DNA of 64,000 nt from Berberis thunbergii (GCA_003290165.1 QNQO01000198.1:248001-312000), one strand, 5' to 3'; shown: positions 33,911 through 45,295, counted from the stretch's first letter. Numbers and translations are program-made. The notes: generated by a model from the letters alone, not told the origin.

Positions 33911-34092
33911 TTAGCAACGATTTTTAGCCGTGGAAAAACACACCAACGGTTTAGAACCGTGGCCAAGCCTTTCTTTAGCCACGGTTTTAAGCCGTTGGCC
34001 ATTATAGCCACGGTTTTTGGCCGTGGCAAATAAACCAACGGTTTAGAACCGTGGCCACCTCCGTGTAGCTAAACAAGCCTTTTGGTGTAGTG
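33911..34092 (+). repeat. Right terminal and subterminal repeat array of CACTA-1
   Basis: ACGGTTTAGAACCGTGGCC-type repeats lead to the right-type terminus: GTGGCCACCTCCGTGTAGCT, AAACAAGCC, TTTTGGTGTAGTG. The same end, reversed, opens CACTA-2 at 39250. Confidence 0.9.
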
Positions 34093-34450
34093 TAGCCCCC
34101 CTCAAACTAAGCATAGAGGAATCAACAACGCTTAGTTTGTCACGAAGTAGCAGGAATCTGGATTTGCCAAGAGCTTTAGTGAGAATGTCAGCAACTTGAT
34201 CAACTGCTGGAATGTGATGAACATGAACAAGACGTCGAGCTACCTTTTCACGAACAAAGAAGACATCCAACTCAATATGCTTAGTTCTAGCATGAAGAAC
34301 AGGGTTAGCACTAAACATAACAACACTTTTGTTATCACACCATATAGTGGGGATACTGTAACCAAGGCAAAGTTCAGAGACCAGGGACTGCAACCAAGTG
34401 AGTTCAGCTGTAACAGCAGCAAGGGATCTATACTTGACTTCAGTGCTGCT
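34043..34450 (-). pseudogene. Copia RNase H domain
   Basis: The minus strand reads CLGYSIPTIWCDNKSVVMFS, NPVLHARTKHIELDVFFVRE and VHHIPAVDQVADILTKALGK. These are the landmarks of the copia RNase H C-terminal half: WCDN-x-(S/A), H-x-R-(T/S)KHIE-(L/V)D-x-(H/F)F-x-R-(E/D) and ADI-x-TK-x-L. A stop separates it from RT near 34465. The frame past 34095 into CACTA-1 is accidental. Confidence 0.8.
34095..34104 (-). other. Polypurine tract of the copia element
   Basis: The minus strand reads GAGGGGGGC immediately before the 3' LTR (which begins TATCAAGAG here). CACTA-1 now separates the tract from the LTR, with TAG duplicated on both sides. Confidence 0.75.
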
Positions 34451-34465
34451 TCTTGAGACTGTGCT

Positions 34466-35790
34466 CTACTTCTTTGAAGAGCAAGATATGAGGTTGGCGC
34501 CTAAGTAAACACAGTAGCCAGAAGTGGATCTTCTATCAGTGGGATCAGACGCCCAATCAACATCACAGTGACTAGTCCACTGAAATGAAGGAGTGGAAAC
34601 AAGGTGAAAACCAAAATTCGGTGTAGCCTTGAGATAACGTAGAATCCTTTTTACCACACGCCAATGTGATTCAAGTGGATTTTGCAGGAATTGACAGACT
34701 TTGTTGACTAAGTAAGCAAGTTCAGGTCTTGTAATGGTCACATACTGAAGAGCACCAACTAGACTCCAATAGAGGTGAATATTGAGAACTGGATCACTAC
34801 CTGTATCGCACAGTTTCTCACCACCACACATAGGTGTGGGTAAGCCTTTTGCATATTGCATTTTAGCACGGCATAGGAGGTTAGTAATATACTTCGTCTG
34901 AGATAAGAACAGACCATGATTTGTGCGCTGAACTTGGATGCCAAGAAAATAATTAACACAGCCAAGATCTTTGAGAGCAAACTTAACATTCAGTTGTTGG
35001 ATGAGCTGTGACACATCATTAGAATTTGAACCAGTGACCAATATGTCATCAACATAGACTAGCAGAAATATTGGAGAAGAAGAATGTCTGATGAAAAGTG
35101 AGGAGTCTGACTTAGATGGAGCAAAACCAAATGAGAACAGAGTGTGTCTCAGTTTATCAAACCAGGTACGAGGAGCCTGCTTTAGGCCATACAACGCCTT
35201 GCGAAGTTTGCATACAGCAGAGGGACGGGAATAGTCAATGAAACCGGGAGGCTGCATTATGTACACTTCTTCTTGGACAAGTCTCCATTCAGGAAGGCAT
35301 TGTTAACATCTAGTTGAGAAATTGTCCATCCATATGTAATAGCCACTGTGAATACCACTCGAATTATAGTAGGTTTAACTACTGGACTGAAGGTCTCCAC
35401 ATAGTCAAACCCAACAATTTGTTGGAATCCTTGAGCCACTAAACGAGCCTTGTATCGATGTATGGTACCATCAACATTCTCTTTAGTTTTGAACAACCAT
35501 TTACAACTCACCACAGACCTATTCTGAGGAAGATCAACCAAGGACCAGGTATTGTTTCTTATTAAACCTAGGTATTCATCCTGCATGGCAGTGAACCAAT
35601 GTGGAGTGTCAAGAGCTTCACGTAGACTGGTAGGTTTTGCTGATGTTAAGTAGACTCGAGGCTTGTAGATGCCTGCCTTGGACCTAGTGACCATAGGATG
35701 ACTAGGAGCAATAGGAGAAGCTGGACTGGAGGTTGGATTAGTAGTAGGGCTATTGTTGGGAGCAGGACTAGGAACCAATAGATAAACCAA
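34466..35790 (-). pseudogene. Copia reverse transcriptase (RVT_2), one frameshift
   Basis: The minus strand has the lead-in MVTRSKAGIYKPRVY, then WFTAMQDEYLGLIRNNTW, KARLVAQGFQQ, FSPVVKPTIIR and QLDVNNAFLNGDL. A frameshift near 35262 (SKKKCT versus MYIMQPPGF) breaks the frame. It continues with LRKALYGLKQAPRTWFDKL, the catalytic LLVYVDDILVTG (YVDD), NYFLGIQV and TITRPELAYLVNKV. The first catalytic aspartate is in QLDV. All RT motifs are present in order, so the domain was functional at insertion. Confidence 0.9.
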
Positions 35791-35817
35791 GGTATTTGGT
35801 GCCAGAGTTGAGCTCGA

Positions 35818-37200
35818 CTAAGTGTCCAATGGACTAGAGGAAGCATCACTGGAAGAGGACTCATTACTGGGATGAGTTACTGGACTGTCAGGATAAGGGG
35901 TAGGAAGAACAATGTCTGCAAGAGTGGGTGTAGGAGTATGACCAATGGATTGAAGGACTAGAGTACCATTTTGAATATGGAAACTGATATTCATTAAACA
36001 ACACATCACGAGAAATGTAGACACGACCAGTGAAGGACACACATTTATAGCCTTTATGCTGAAGACTATAGCCCAGAAAGATACATTCTTCCGATCGAAA
36101 TTGCAGTTTGGTAGAGTTATAAGGCCTCGTGTTTGGGAAACAAGCACAACCAAACACTTTTAAGGTGCGGTAGTCAGGAACCTTGTTGTACAAAGTTTCA
36201 TAGGGAGAATGACCCTTTAGGACAGGAGTTGGAACCCGATTGAGGAGGAACACTGAGGTCCTAACAGCTTCATCCCAGTATTTTAGTGGAAGTGAGGCAT
36301 GTGCAAGCAAGGTTAAGGTTGACTCAACTATGTGTCTATGTTTTCTTTCAGCCACACCATTTTGCTGGTGAGTGGTGGGACAAGCAAGACGATGGCAGAT
36401 GCCATGCTGACCAAGAAATTTTGACAGTGATCGATATTCACCTCCCCAATCTGATCGAACACATTTTATAGGCAGTCCAAACTCCAATTCAATCTGAGCT
36501 TTAAACTTGTGGAAAGTGGGATAGGCATCTGATTTATTTTGTAAGAGAAATAGCCAAGTGTAACGGCTGTAGGCATCAATAAAATGTCTGTAGTATTTGA
36601 AGCCATAGGAAGAGAGAGTAGATGATAGTCCCCAAAGATCAGTGTGAATTAATTCCAAAGGCTTTGTGTACATAGTAGTGGAACTAGAAAATGGAAGCTT
36701 GTTGATTTTACCCAAGCAACATGAAGAACATACATCAGTATTGATAGATTTGGGAACTACAATATGAAAGTTAGTAAGGATTGGTTGAACAATAGGAATC
36801 GAAGGGTGGCTCAACCTAGCATGCCACAAAGACATCGAGGAACAAGACTTGGAAACAGACGTATGCACACAATCATTATTGTGAACTGAAAATTGCTGAG
36901 AACTACTTGTTGAACTAGGTACTGAATTACAGACTGGAATACTGACTGAGGTGTTTGCTGCACTAGGCACAGTGTCGGAAGAATGACTGACTGGAACCCA
37001 GTGGGAGGTGAACTTGGGATGAGCAACGGTAGACTGCACTTCAGGAAGAGTCATCGAGGGAAAGACATAGAGACCTTTCTTAAGCTTCCCTTCCAAAAAA
37101 GTTTGATGAGTGACCTGGTCTTTGACAAAACATAGGTTAGGATGAAATTCAAAAAACACATTGTTATCCTTTACAAATCTAGACACACTTAATAGGTTTT
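35818..37200 (-). pseudogene. Copia integrase
   Basis: This minus-strand open frame (37186-35888) has the zinc-binding part WHARLSHPS and CSSCCLGK (HHCC), and the catalytic core with D in HTDLWG, D in VRSDWGGEY and E in NGVAERKHRH. It ends in the typical FG-(C)-x-CF-P and C-(I/V)FLGYS-x-x-x-KGY segment. The usual TDNGGEY reads SDWGGEY here. It inserts element DNA into the chromosome. A stop near 37200 and a changed frame beyond 35888 separate it from neighbours. Confidence 0.9.
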
Positions 37201-37347
37201 TAGTTCATTTAGGAACTTGAAGCACATTGTTCAGATTCAGAACTCTTGAAGGGTTATAAGAAGAAAGGGAATACTAGCCAATAATTTTCAATAGTGTTCC
37301 ATCTCCAACAAACAGTTGTTCACTGCCATGATATGGAACGGGATTCA

Positions 37348-38521
37348 TCAGATTTTGGTGATATGGTGTGCAATGGTCAGTAGCCCCAGAATCAGGATAC
37401 CACCTACTACTATCAGATGGCGTGGATGCAACACTGGTTTGCATCTGAGGCTGTGAATCAGCTCACCAAGTAGGATGATGAAACTGACTAGTTGATGCAG
37501 AGAAGGCATGTCTTGGAAGTGTTGACTGAGATGTGGAGCCAGGCCGACAAGCGAGAACTGTGAGTACTGTGATAGCTGTGAATTGAAGTTCCATGGATTG
37601 GACATATTACTATCAAACCAATTGTAGCATTTGAAAGCAAGGCGCCCAAGCTTTCCACATATCTGACACTGAGGGCGGTCTGATTGAAAACCAGATGCAA
37701 ATGGTCGAGCACCTCTCCCAGATCTTGCACCCCTGGGATTATAAGGAGCTCTTGGCTGAGGTCTCCATCCTTGTGAACTGGAGACAAAAGATCTAGGCGA
37801 TGGTTTGTGTGAAGTATAAGCCATATTGACAGAACTAGAAATGTCAAGACCTTTGGTATGTCGTTCAATTCTTGCTTCTTGAGCAAGCAGAAGAGACTCC
37901 ACTTCAGCAACACAGTAGTCTTCAAACCTGGAACTTACTGATAAAACAAAGGTGTCATAGATCTATGGTAATCCATCAAAGATGGCATTGACATGATCTC
38001 TTGAAGACAGTGGAATTCCTACGAATGTCAATTGATCGACAATGAACTTCAGTTTGAGAAGGTATTCATTGATTGACATATCGCCTTTCTTGATGGTCTG
38101 CAACTGACTTCTAAACTGAGAAATCTTGGCATGTGTTTGTGAATTGAAGAAGGTTTCAAGGATGTTCCATATTTGTTCAGACATGTTGCAGCCTACCAGC
38201 CTTGTGAGAAGTGATTCAGTCATGGAGGAAAGAAGCCATGAAAACAATAGCTGATCTTGTTGCTCCAAGGTGACAAATTCTGGATTGACATTGTTGACAA
38301 CTTGATCTTTCGTGGTAATAAATTGTGCTGGTGATGTGCCTTTCTCAATGTACCTTTGAAGCTTGTGTCCTCGAATGGTTGCCAAGTACTTGCTGTTTCC
38401 GCAAGAGGTAGTTATGCTCATTCAACTTCACAGATAGTGCATGTGTAAACATGACTGGTCTTTGCTCTGTCAAAGCAGAACTAGTAAGAGGCGTAGCATT
38501 TCAAGATGTTGCGTCTGCCAT
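37348..38521 (-). pseudogene. gag: Copia gag with altered zinc knuckle
   Basis: An ATG at 38521-38519 (MADATS) begins the protein. An in-frame stop soon follows, and a frameshift near 38405 leads to ATIRGHKLQRYIEKG. The capsid-type UBN2/Retrotran_gag segment follows, with WLLSSMTESLLTRLVGC, IWNILETFF and LQTIKKGDMSINEYLLKLK. A stop near 37960 precedes MESLLLAQEARIERH, then an Arg/Gly-rich part and the knuckle CQICGKLGRLAFKC. Family members have CQ(I/L)CGK-x-GH-x-A-x-(K/R)C, so the zinc-binding histidine is arginine here. Confidence 0.85.
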
Positions 38522-38592
38522 TAGAGCTATCAAGATGAATTGAAGTGAAAAAGAAGAAGATGATGAAGTAGTAGAAGAGTAGAGAAGCAAGA

Positions 38593-38606
38593 GAGCTCTG
38601 ATACCA
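38593..38606 (-). other. Primer binding site of the copia element
   Basis: The minus strand reads TGGTATCAGAGCTC directly after the 5' LTR. TGGTATCAGAGC is complementary to the 3' end of initiator methionine tRNA, the standard plant copia primer. Confidence 0.95.
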
Positions 38607-38795
38607 TGTTAGAATCTATATGAGTTTGTATGTGAAATTGTATTCTCATTCATACTATGAAACGTACATCTTACATCATATATATAGAGCATTTGAGTCA
38701 AGCTAGTAGTCAAAACAACCTAACAAACTGGCAGATTACAATCAGTTGGACAGTTCATATTGCATAGCTGTAGGCCTAACTATTTACTCTTGACA
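38607..38795 (-). mobile_element. 5' LTR of the copia element (189 bp)
   Basis: The plus strand shows TGTTAGAATC...CTCTTGACA with TG/CA ends, followed by AAGAG (38796-38800), the match of 23015-23019. It contains CATATATATAG as a possible core-promoter sequence. Confidence 0.92.
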
Positions 38796-38800
38796 AAGAG

Positions 38801-39249
38801 CAACGATTCCGAAATTCCCTTGCCTGACACAACCAATCCCATTTCTCTACTGAGATTAAGAACATGCATTTTACGATGACATTTACCATGTCGACTTTTT
38901 AGATATATGATGGGTACTCGGATCCATATGAACACATGTTACACTTCAAGCAGATGGCGATCTTGTGGGAAGCCCCAAAACACAACCGTCTAACTGCAAG
39001 ATCTTCCCGTATGGCTCCAAGGGCCTTTCAATGATGTGGTTGAAAAACCTCATAAAAGGTCCACCAGGGTCTTGAAAAATCTATAGTTCACTATCGTCGG
39101 GCACTACATGCATTGAGGAAAAGAGTAAAGCTGAGGAAAGGTAAGTTCCTAGGGATAATATGTCCCGATTCAAAAAAGAAGCCATGAAAATTCCCAACCT
39201 CAGCCAGAAACTAGGTTGTCTCACTCTCAGACTTGAAGTTGGTACAGGA
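38801..39249 (+). pseudogene. gag: Ty3 gag, continued (between copia and CACTA-2)
   Basis: The segment at about 38905-38960 reads YDGYSDPYEHMLHFKQMAIL, the conserved start of Retrotrans_gag in plant Ty3 elements (Y-x-G-x-x-DP-x-x-H-(L/M)-x-x-(F/Y)). Downstream the frame is degenerate. It ends at GGA (39247-39249), the target-site duplication of CACTA-2, and the sequence resumes at 51950. Confidence 0.65.
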
Positions 39250-39475
39250 CACTACACCACAAGGCCTGTTTAGCTACGGGGAGGTGGCCATGGTTCTAAG
39301 CCGTTGGTTTATTTGCCACGGCTAAAAACCATGGCTATAATGGCCAACGGTTTATAAACCGTGGCTAAAAAAATTACACCAAAAGGGTTGCCACAGTTTT
39401 AAACCGTGGCTATACCTGCCAACGGTTTATAACCATGGCTAAAATTTCCAACCGTTTAAAACCGTAGCTATCAGA
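39250..39475 (-). repeat. Right-type terminal and subterminal repeat array of CACTA-2
   Basis: The order CACTACACC, AAGGCCTGTTTAGCTACGG, GGAGGTGGCC, then ACGG...CCGT inverted repeats mirrors 34092-33911 of CACTA-1. Confidence 0.9.
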
Positions 39476-40859
39476 TTTACATTTTGGCGAAAATATTTTC
39501 GCGCTTTGGAGGGAGAAGTTTCACGCTTTGGCGAAAAAATTGGGGAAAAATAGATTCTCGCTCTCTCCACGCCTCCTCTTCACAGTCACTGATTCTCGAA
39601 GTAGAGAAGAAGAAGGACGAAAGAAGGAGAGGACAATAGAAGAAGAAGAAGAAAGTTTGAGAAGAAGAACATGAAATTGAACTCCATTGTCAGTTTCTTC
39701 TTTCCAATCGATTTCTTTCTTTCTCTGTCCAAATCACAAGTAGAAGAAGCATCTAAGCATCTCACCCCCTTCAACTAGTACTAATCGCGTTGGAACTAGG
39801 AACCCCAGGTTGGCCCATTCTTCCAAATCTTAGATTCTCTTTCACTTCATGCTCATTATCAACCATTGGGTATCTTTCTAATCAATCACAAAATGAACCA
39901 AATGATCACAGCAAGAAATGGGTTTGTTTTTCTGTCGAAACTAATTCGTGGGTTTAGTTTTATTTTTGTTAATAGTTTCTCAACCGGTCTATTTGGTTGA
40001 GTTGGCTCGGTATTCCATAATTGGGTTGTTTTTGTTTTATCAAAGTGTTGTTCTTTTATTTTCATCATTAATTGTGGTTTGTTTTCTTCTTGTTTACATG
40101 CCACTGTTTAATTCTTGTTGTTTGTGTTTGTACTATGGCTGTTTGGCTTCATATGAATTAATCATCACTTTCTTAGGGGTTTTCATTACATCTTCACCAT
40201 ATAAGTCAAATTGCATTGTACAATTCGATCTCCGGTGCTTGCTCTCAATCTACTCCGCTATTCTTTTTGTCTTAGTTTGGACTTATACCCAATCTGTATT
40301 GAAATGACAGCTCAATGTTTCAGATAATTGAAGGTCGACCAAATCTTGAAGACAATATATAATGGTTTCTATATCTAGATTGGGTGTTTACTGATGCACT
40401 GAGATCATAGTAATTCTCTCAGGAACGGTGCTGACACTGTCTTTTATAGACTCATTGAGAGCATATTCTATTACAGGTATTGGATTTCACAAAATTATTT
40501 TGTTCAAATGCTGGTCTTGTTTGTTCAATTCAGAAGGTCATTCTGATCTTATAGAAGCTTGGGCCAGCAATGCCTTTTCACTGTCACCTGTTAGTTTGAA
40601 TTTGTTATTTACTTGAAGGATACTACAATACTCGAGTGGCGAGCAATCTTTCGAAAATGTGGGGGATTTTCACTATATTTCAAACAGTCTATTGCTATAC
40701 TGTCTGTTATGTTATTAGTATTACAGTGGAAATATGATCTAATTTACCTTAACACTCACCATTTTTATGTGTTCCAGAGCTTGATCACCTTGTTTAAGAC
40801 CAGCAATGATTGGTTAGCACTCTGATTTTGGATTGAAAGGGTTCAATTGAGATAGTAGA
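39476..40859 (+). other. CACTA-2 region upstream of the first captured exon
   Basis: It starts with GC-rich TTTTGGCGAAAATATT and GGCGAAAAAATTGGGG words, then a CT-rich leader-like part with AGAAGAAGAAG runs (39600-39660), then T-rich intron-like DNA. Its position makes it the natural place for a promoter of a transcript through the cargo, but I can identify no specific element. The short frames here are unsupported. Confidence 0.4.
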
Positions 40860-43421
40860 ATGGAGAGGAAAAGGGTGGATGAATTTGAACCTGGATCAGT
40901 TCCACCTGTGAGACAAGTGGACAGATTCGAGTTCGTAAAGTAAGAAGTAAACTCCCCCGATGGTCAACCCAGGATTAGGTCTGCGATTGATCAAAAGAGG
41001 TGGGTTTTTAATTGTTGGAGCTGATAATTATTTCTCAGTTGTTCATAGTTTCATTTATGTCTACAATAGGAAACGATTTTATGAAATTATCATGTGGTGG
41101 TTTTTATTTTATTCCTGTCTATATGCTTTGTTGAATTATTGAAGTGCTGAACAATTGGTAATAGCTTGAAAAAAATGTCAAACATAATTTTATCGAGTGT
41201 GATCATGTTGGTAAGATGCATCATAATTGAAAGAACCTTGTCTTTCTCTTCCTCCATTGAGATGACACCAAAATGTTTATTCACTTTCCACAAAAATAGA
41301 TTAGTTCATTCGCATCCCTGAACCAACCATTGTCTTGGGCTCTGAAATCTTTGATCTTGTGTTTTTGTACTTGGACGGGAACATTGTTACCATTGCTTGT
41401 ATTAAGAGAGTGTTTCGACTTATATATGGTTTTTTGAGATGTAAGCATATGGGCTAGTTTTTCTTAGATTTTGGGTCTACGTGATCTTAATTTCTTTTTA
41501 ATAATCCTGAACCTGTGAGGGTTTTAGGTCTTTTGTATGTTTTCTTTCTTTTCCATTCAAATTATTTACTTTGATTACAATATGTAAGTACAGTAGTAGT
41601 ATTGTGGCCATGTGGGTAAACTCAATGCAGGGGCATCATCAATGGATGTAGCATTTTGTTTTGTATTTTTTCTGATGTTCGATTTTTGATTTCTTATTTT
41701 TATTTTGATGCAGCAACTTGTGACATATGAGACTTCAGCTTCAGAATTGGACATAATTCATGACTTTCTCGCACTTTTCCTTCGCATATTTTTTTTTCAG
41801 CAGAGACATGGACCAGGTCAAAGGTCCCTATATAATGTACTAAAGGCATATTCTGTGTATGATAGGGATGTCGGATATGTTCAGGTTCGACTTCAATCAA
41901 TTATCTCATTTTAGGTGTTATACTTTATCTTCTGTGGAGCTGTAACTGTTAAATTTGATATTGACATTCCATGAAAATACAGGGAATGGGTTTTTTGGCC
42001 GGTCTGTTGCTTCTTTACATGAGCGAAGAAGATACATTTTGGTTATTAGTTGCTTTGTTGAAAGGGGTTGTTCACTCCCCAATGGAAGGATTATATTTGG
42101 TAACTCTCAGAAGCTAGTAATTACATTCTTGAATGCTTCCTTATGTTCCATATCATTGTTTTGAAGAGATGCAGTCACCATCTAGTAAAAGACTGAACAC
42201 AATAGGTTACTTATTGTAGATGATGTCTATGCTTATATTTCTCGCTGCAGTGTTGATGCGTGCTTGTATTCAATTATTACTTAGATCTATACAATAGATA
42301 ACAAACTAGGCGACATATGAAATTTTAAGAAAGTACTTTTGTGATTCTTAGAACAAGATAATCATTTGACATTCATACCTTATTCTTTTGTCATAGTAAT
42401 CAAAATATTCTAAAAGAAGTCATGGTATCTCAAATTGTTCTATACTCTGATCATCAGCAGTAAACTCACAACTAAATTTTTTGTTGGATTTTGTTCCTGT
42501 GTGTAAAGAAACTATCCTTATATGCTTGCCACGTACTTCTCCTAATTTTGACAGTTGGTTGAGGGTTTAAGTATGCATCAAAATAGAAAGCACGTCCTCT
42601 TTTTATTGTTAAACATTTTGCCTTTCCTGGATGAAGAAAACCCTGCATGTGTTGTTATACTGTTGAACTTCTCTATAAAACAGGGAACCCAATGGCCTAA
42701 ATCAAACTTCACATTATCTGATTAAGTAAAATTAATGAATATGAGATTAAAGTTAACTAAATGTATATCACATGACCTAAACTATAAGATGAGAAAAACA
42801 ACTGATCTTGTTTATCTATACAACCATACCTAAACTATAAGATGAGAAAATCAAACCAACTTGTGTGCGAAAGATCCTATGCTCCTCTGGTGATGAAGCC
42901 ATGTGCTAACTAATGGTTTATCTATGTAAAAAAAATATTGTTTTCTTACCTCCCATAATGATTACTTCCCTTGGCTTTGCATGTTGATAAAACACGCATA
43001 TTCTCTACCGTGTACTTAGAGTGATCCTTGTGTGCTCTTTAATGTAGTTACGGTGTTATGTTGCTTTAGTTATCTTTAATCTCATATTCATTAACTTTAA
43101 GATGGTTGGTGTTTAATAGCTTGATATTTTTTTGGAGACTATTCTGCACCACAAATCTCTATATTCATTTGTCCTGCTCTCAAAACTGGTTCTTTACGCT
43201 TGTGGAGTAGGTGGGATTGCCACTTGTACAACAATATCTGTTTCAGTTCGAGAAACTAGTGTGGGAGCACTTACCCAAGCTTGGAGATCACTTCTTGCAA
43301 GAAATGATAAATCCAAGCATGTATGCAAGCCAGTGGTTTATAACTGTTTTCTCTTACTCCTTTCCTTTCCATTTAGCTCTTCGCATCTGGGATGTCTTTC
43401 TCTATATTTTTGACAATTGTT
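40860..43421 (+). pseudogene. Captured TBC-domain RabGAP fragment, four exons
   Basis: Exon 1 (40860-40939) starts with ATG and reads MERKRVDEFEPGSVPPVRQV then DRFEFVK, followed by GTAAG. Exon 2 (41801-41884) reads QRHGPGQRSLYNVLKAYSVY then DRDVGYVQ. Exon 3 (41983-42099) reads GMGFLAGLLLLYMSEEDTFW then LLVALLKGVVHSPMEGLYL. Exon 4 (43211-43421) reads GLPLVQQYLFQFEKLVWEHL then GDHFLQEMINPSMYASQWFI and FPFHLALRIWDVFLY. These are the TBC motifs of plant Rab GTPase-activating proteins, including YVQGM and the Gln-bearing SQWF segment (the YxQ finger is YVQ). The catalytic arginine segment (IPxxxR) before exon 2 is not seen. All four acceptors and donors look intact. Confidence 0.8.
42730..43102. 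repeat. Inverted repeat within the TBC intron
   Basis: AATGAATATGAGATTAAAG at about 42735 recurs inverted at about 43075-43097. A direct repeat ACCTAAACTATAAGATGAGA occurs twice between (about 42775 and 42830). This may be a decayed miniature element; no target duplication was established. Confidence 0.35.
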
Positions 43422-43485
43422 GTAGAACCTGTTATGATTTATTTCAATCTCACTTAACTATTTTTTTCTTTTATGTATTATTTCC

Positions 43486-43556
43486 AAGTTAATCAAAAGA
43501 TGATGAAATCAACTCTTATCAAGGACCTTTACGGAGAAATTGATCGGCTTAAAGCA
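43486..43556 (+). pseudogene. Captured kinesin-5 exon fragment
   Basis: The piece reads VNQKMMKSTLIKDLYGEIDR then LKA, followed by GGTAGT. Kinesin-5 motors have PE-x-NQK-x-x-K-x-x-LIKDLY-x-EI-(D/E)RLK-x-(E/D)V-x-AAREKNG at the end of the motor domain and neck linker. Only the first part is present, and it is joined directly downstream of TBC exon 4 without an intervening CACTA feature. Confidence 0.7.
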
Positions 43557-43751
43557 GGTAGTGTATGCTTCCTGTTCTGCAGTCTGATTACTCATATTCA
43601 AACTATACGGCTTCCAATGGTAAGTCATTTTGGATTTGATATGTACATTAATTTTTTGTAGGGATTATGAGTTATGATCCATACCAGCAAACATTCTCTA
43701 AACAATTAATGTTATGTTTTATCTAACCATTATAAGCAGTTTGGGTGGTAA

Positions 43752-44085
<334 letters not shown>

Positions 44086-44394
44086 GTTTGTTCACTAAAC
44101 ATTACTTTTGCTGCTAGACTATGAACTTGATTGTTAAGAGAGAAAGAATGGCTCCCTGCTTATGTGATGAAAATTTTTCTCTGATGCAAATTCTTCTTTT
44201 AAGTTGCTATTGATTATGTCATTGGCATGTAAAGTTGTCAAAAATCCCAGCGGAAGAATATGAGTAGATTCCAAAACTCTCTTGGAAAATTTCTCCCACA
44301 CCATCATCAACCTGTGTTTAAGTTGTTCTAATCACATGTTCCATGAATAGGAGGAATTATTGAGAAAGAAAAGGAATGACGGGAAACATCTGTG

Positions 44395-44886
44395 GCAGCT
44401 CCCAAGAAGAAAGAAGAATCAAGTGATGATTCTGATTCTGATGATAGCTCTGATGAAGAGGAGGTAAGTTCTAGCAGTATCAAATTATTCTTGTGTGTTT
44501 TGCATATTTCTCTAATTAGTGCAAGCTAGACATGTATCTTTAATTTTGACTTGTTATTTTTTTTTTTTGTTTCTAATAATCGCTTCACTTATGCAAAAAA
44601 ATTAGCAAAGGCACCCATAGCTCGTACCAAGAAAGGAGCTGTCTTGGTCTCCAAAAAGAAAGGCATTCCTGAACCAAATATATTATTACGTTACTGTTGG
44701 TGTGGAATGCTTTGTTTACCTACCATTGGCATTGTGATTTTTTTCTACCTCTATTATTTATTCAATCATGTTTATTTTTGGAACATGTAGAAACCTACTG
44801 CCGCCCAAGCTAAAAAGTTGCCAGTAGCCTCCAAAAAGAAAGATGAGTCAAGTGATGACTCTGAAAGTGAATCTGATGAAGAGGAG
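44395..44886 (+). pseudogene. Captured nucleolin-like acidic/basic repeat exons
   Basis: Three exons read VAAPKKKEESSDDSDSDDSS then DEEE (44395-44463, followed by GTAAGT), APIARTKKGAVLVSKKKG (about 44609-44677) and KPTAAQAKKLPVASKKKDES then SDDSESESDEEE (44791-44886). Alternating Lys-rich and Ser/Asp/Glu-rich units are characteristic of the N-terminal region of plant nucleolin-like proteins (NUC-L1 type). No RNA-recognition motif is included. Low-complexity composition limits certainty. Confidence 0.6.
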
Positions 44887-45017
44887 GTGCATGTTTAATA
44901 TTCTTTGCTTCAAAGCCTTACTTGTTGGATTGGCGTGGCTAAAATGTATATGACTTGATCTGAATTCTCACATATATTCTCAACATGTGTGAAACAAACA
45001 ACATGAACATGAAGCAG

Positions 45018-45295
45018 CTTCCCCAGACGCTGTTATCAATTTGGATCAGTAAGTGTTATGTATTATTGATGTTATGTTTGTAGTTTTGTTTTCCTTAAAT
45101 TTTTATTATTGATGGGTGATGAGCTAATTGGGGTGTTGTGGTTAAATGATAGTGGTGACTGACAATCGTCATATCATTGTAGGGACTGGATCATCCCAAC
45201 TGTTTCAGGATGCACTTTTTGCACTCTCTACTACTGATGCTGATGCTGAACAAGAGCAGCCCATGAATGTTGTTTCTGCTATCCCTCACTACCCT
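45018..45295 (+). pseudogene. Captured TAA1/TAR-type aminotransferase fragment, two exons
   Basis: Exon 1 (45018-45048) reads SPDAVINLD then a GTAAGTG donor. Exon 2 (45153-45295) reads VVTDNRHIIVGTGSSQLFQD then ALFALSTTDADAEQEQPMNV and VSAIPHYP, followed by GTAAGC. The (I/V)VGTGS(S/T)QLFQ-A-(L/A)-(Y/F)AL block is the PLP-phosphate-binding region of tryptophan aminotransferase-related proteins (alliinase_C family) of auxin synthesis. The active-site lysine domain is absent. Exon 1 also exists in CACTA-1 at 31065-31130. Confidence 0.75.

Larger units (their letters stand above)
23232..34092 (+). mobile_element. CACTA-1: complete Pack-CACTA-like transposon, 10,861 bp
   Basis: It begins CACTACACCAAATTTCC and ends TTTTGGTGTAGTG, giving terminal repeats of about 12 bases, and is flanked by TAG on both sides (23229-23231 and 34093-34095), the 3-bp duplication expected of the superfamily. 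Subterminal repeat arrays lie at 23240-23545 and 33911-34085. No transposase-like frame exists. The interior is a patchwork of gene fragments on the minus strand: CRS2-associated factor, MOR1, GLYR1, glutathione reductase, a bHLH factor, a sucrose transporter and a TAR exon. It would depend on an autonomous relative for movement. Confidence 0.9.
23020..38795 (-). mobile_element. Ty1/copia LTR retrotransposon interrupted by CACTA-1
   Basis: Own sequence is 23020-23231 and 34093-38795, about 4.9 kb. Both LTRs, a textbook PBS (TGGTATCAGAGCTC), gag, integrase, RT and RNase H in copia order, and a GAGGGGGG polypurine tract are present on the minus strand. A 5-bp duplication AAGAG flanks it at 23015-23019 and 38796-38800. 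It carries several stops and frameshifts and so is non-autonomous. The word MVTRSKAG before RT and the very short LTRs fit the Ale/Retrofit type of plant copia, which is inference. Confidence 0.9.

Noticed and set aside
33141..33917. Several overlapping short frames at the right side of CACTA-1
   Set aside because: Both strands and several frames are open with Ser/Phe/Lys-rich low complexity and no motif; more like an untranslated leader or filler.
12223..34092. A single 21.9-kb CACTA element from 12223 to 34092
   Set aside because: Flanks do not match (AAA before 12223, TAG after 34092), whereas 23232-34092 has TAG on both sides and fits cleanly inside the copia element.
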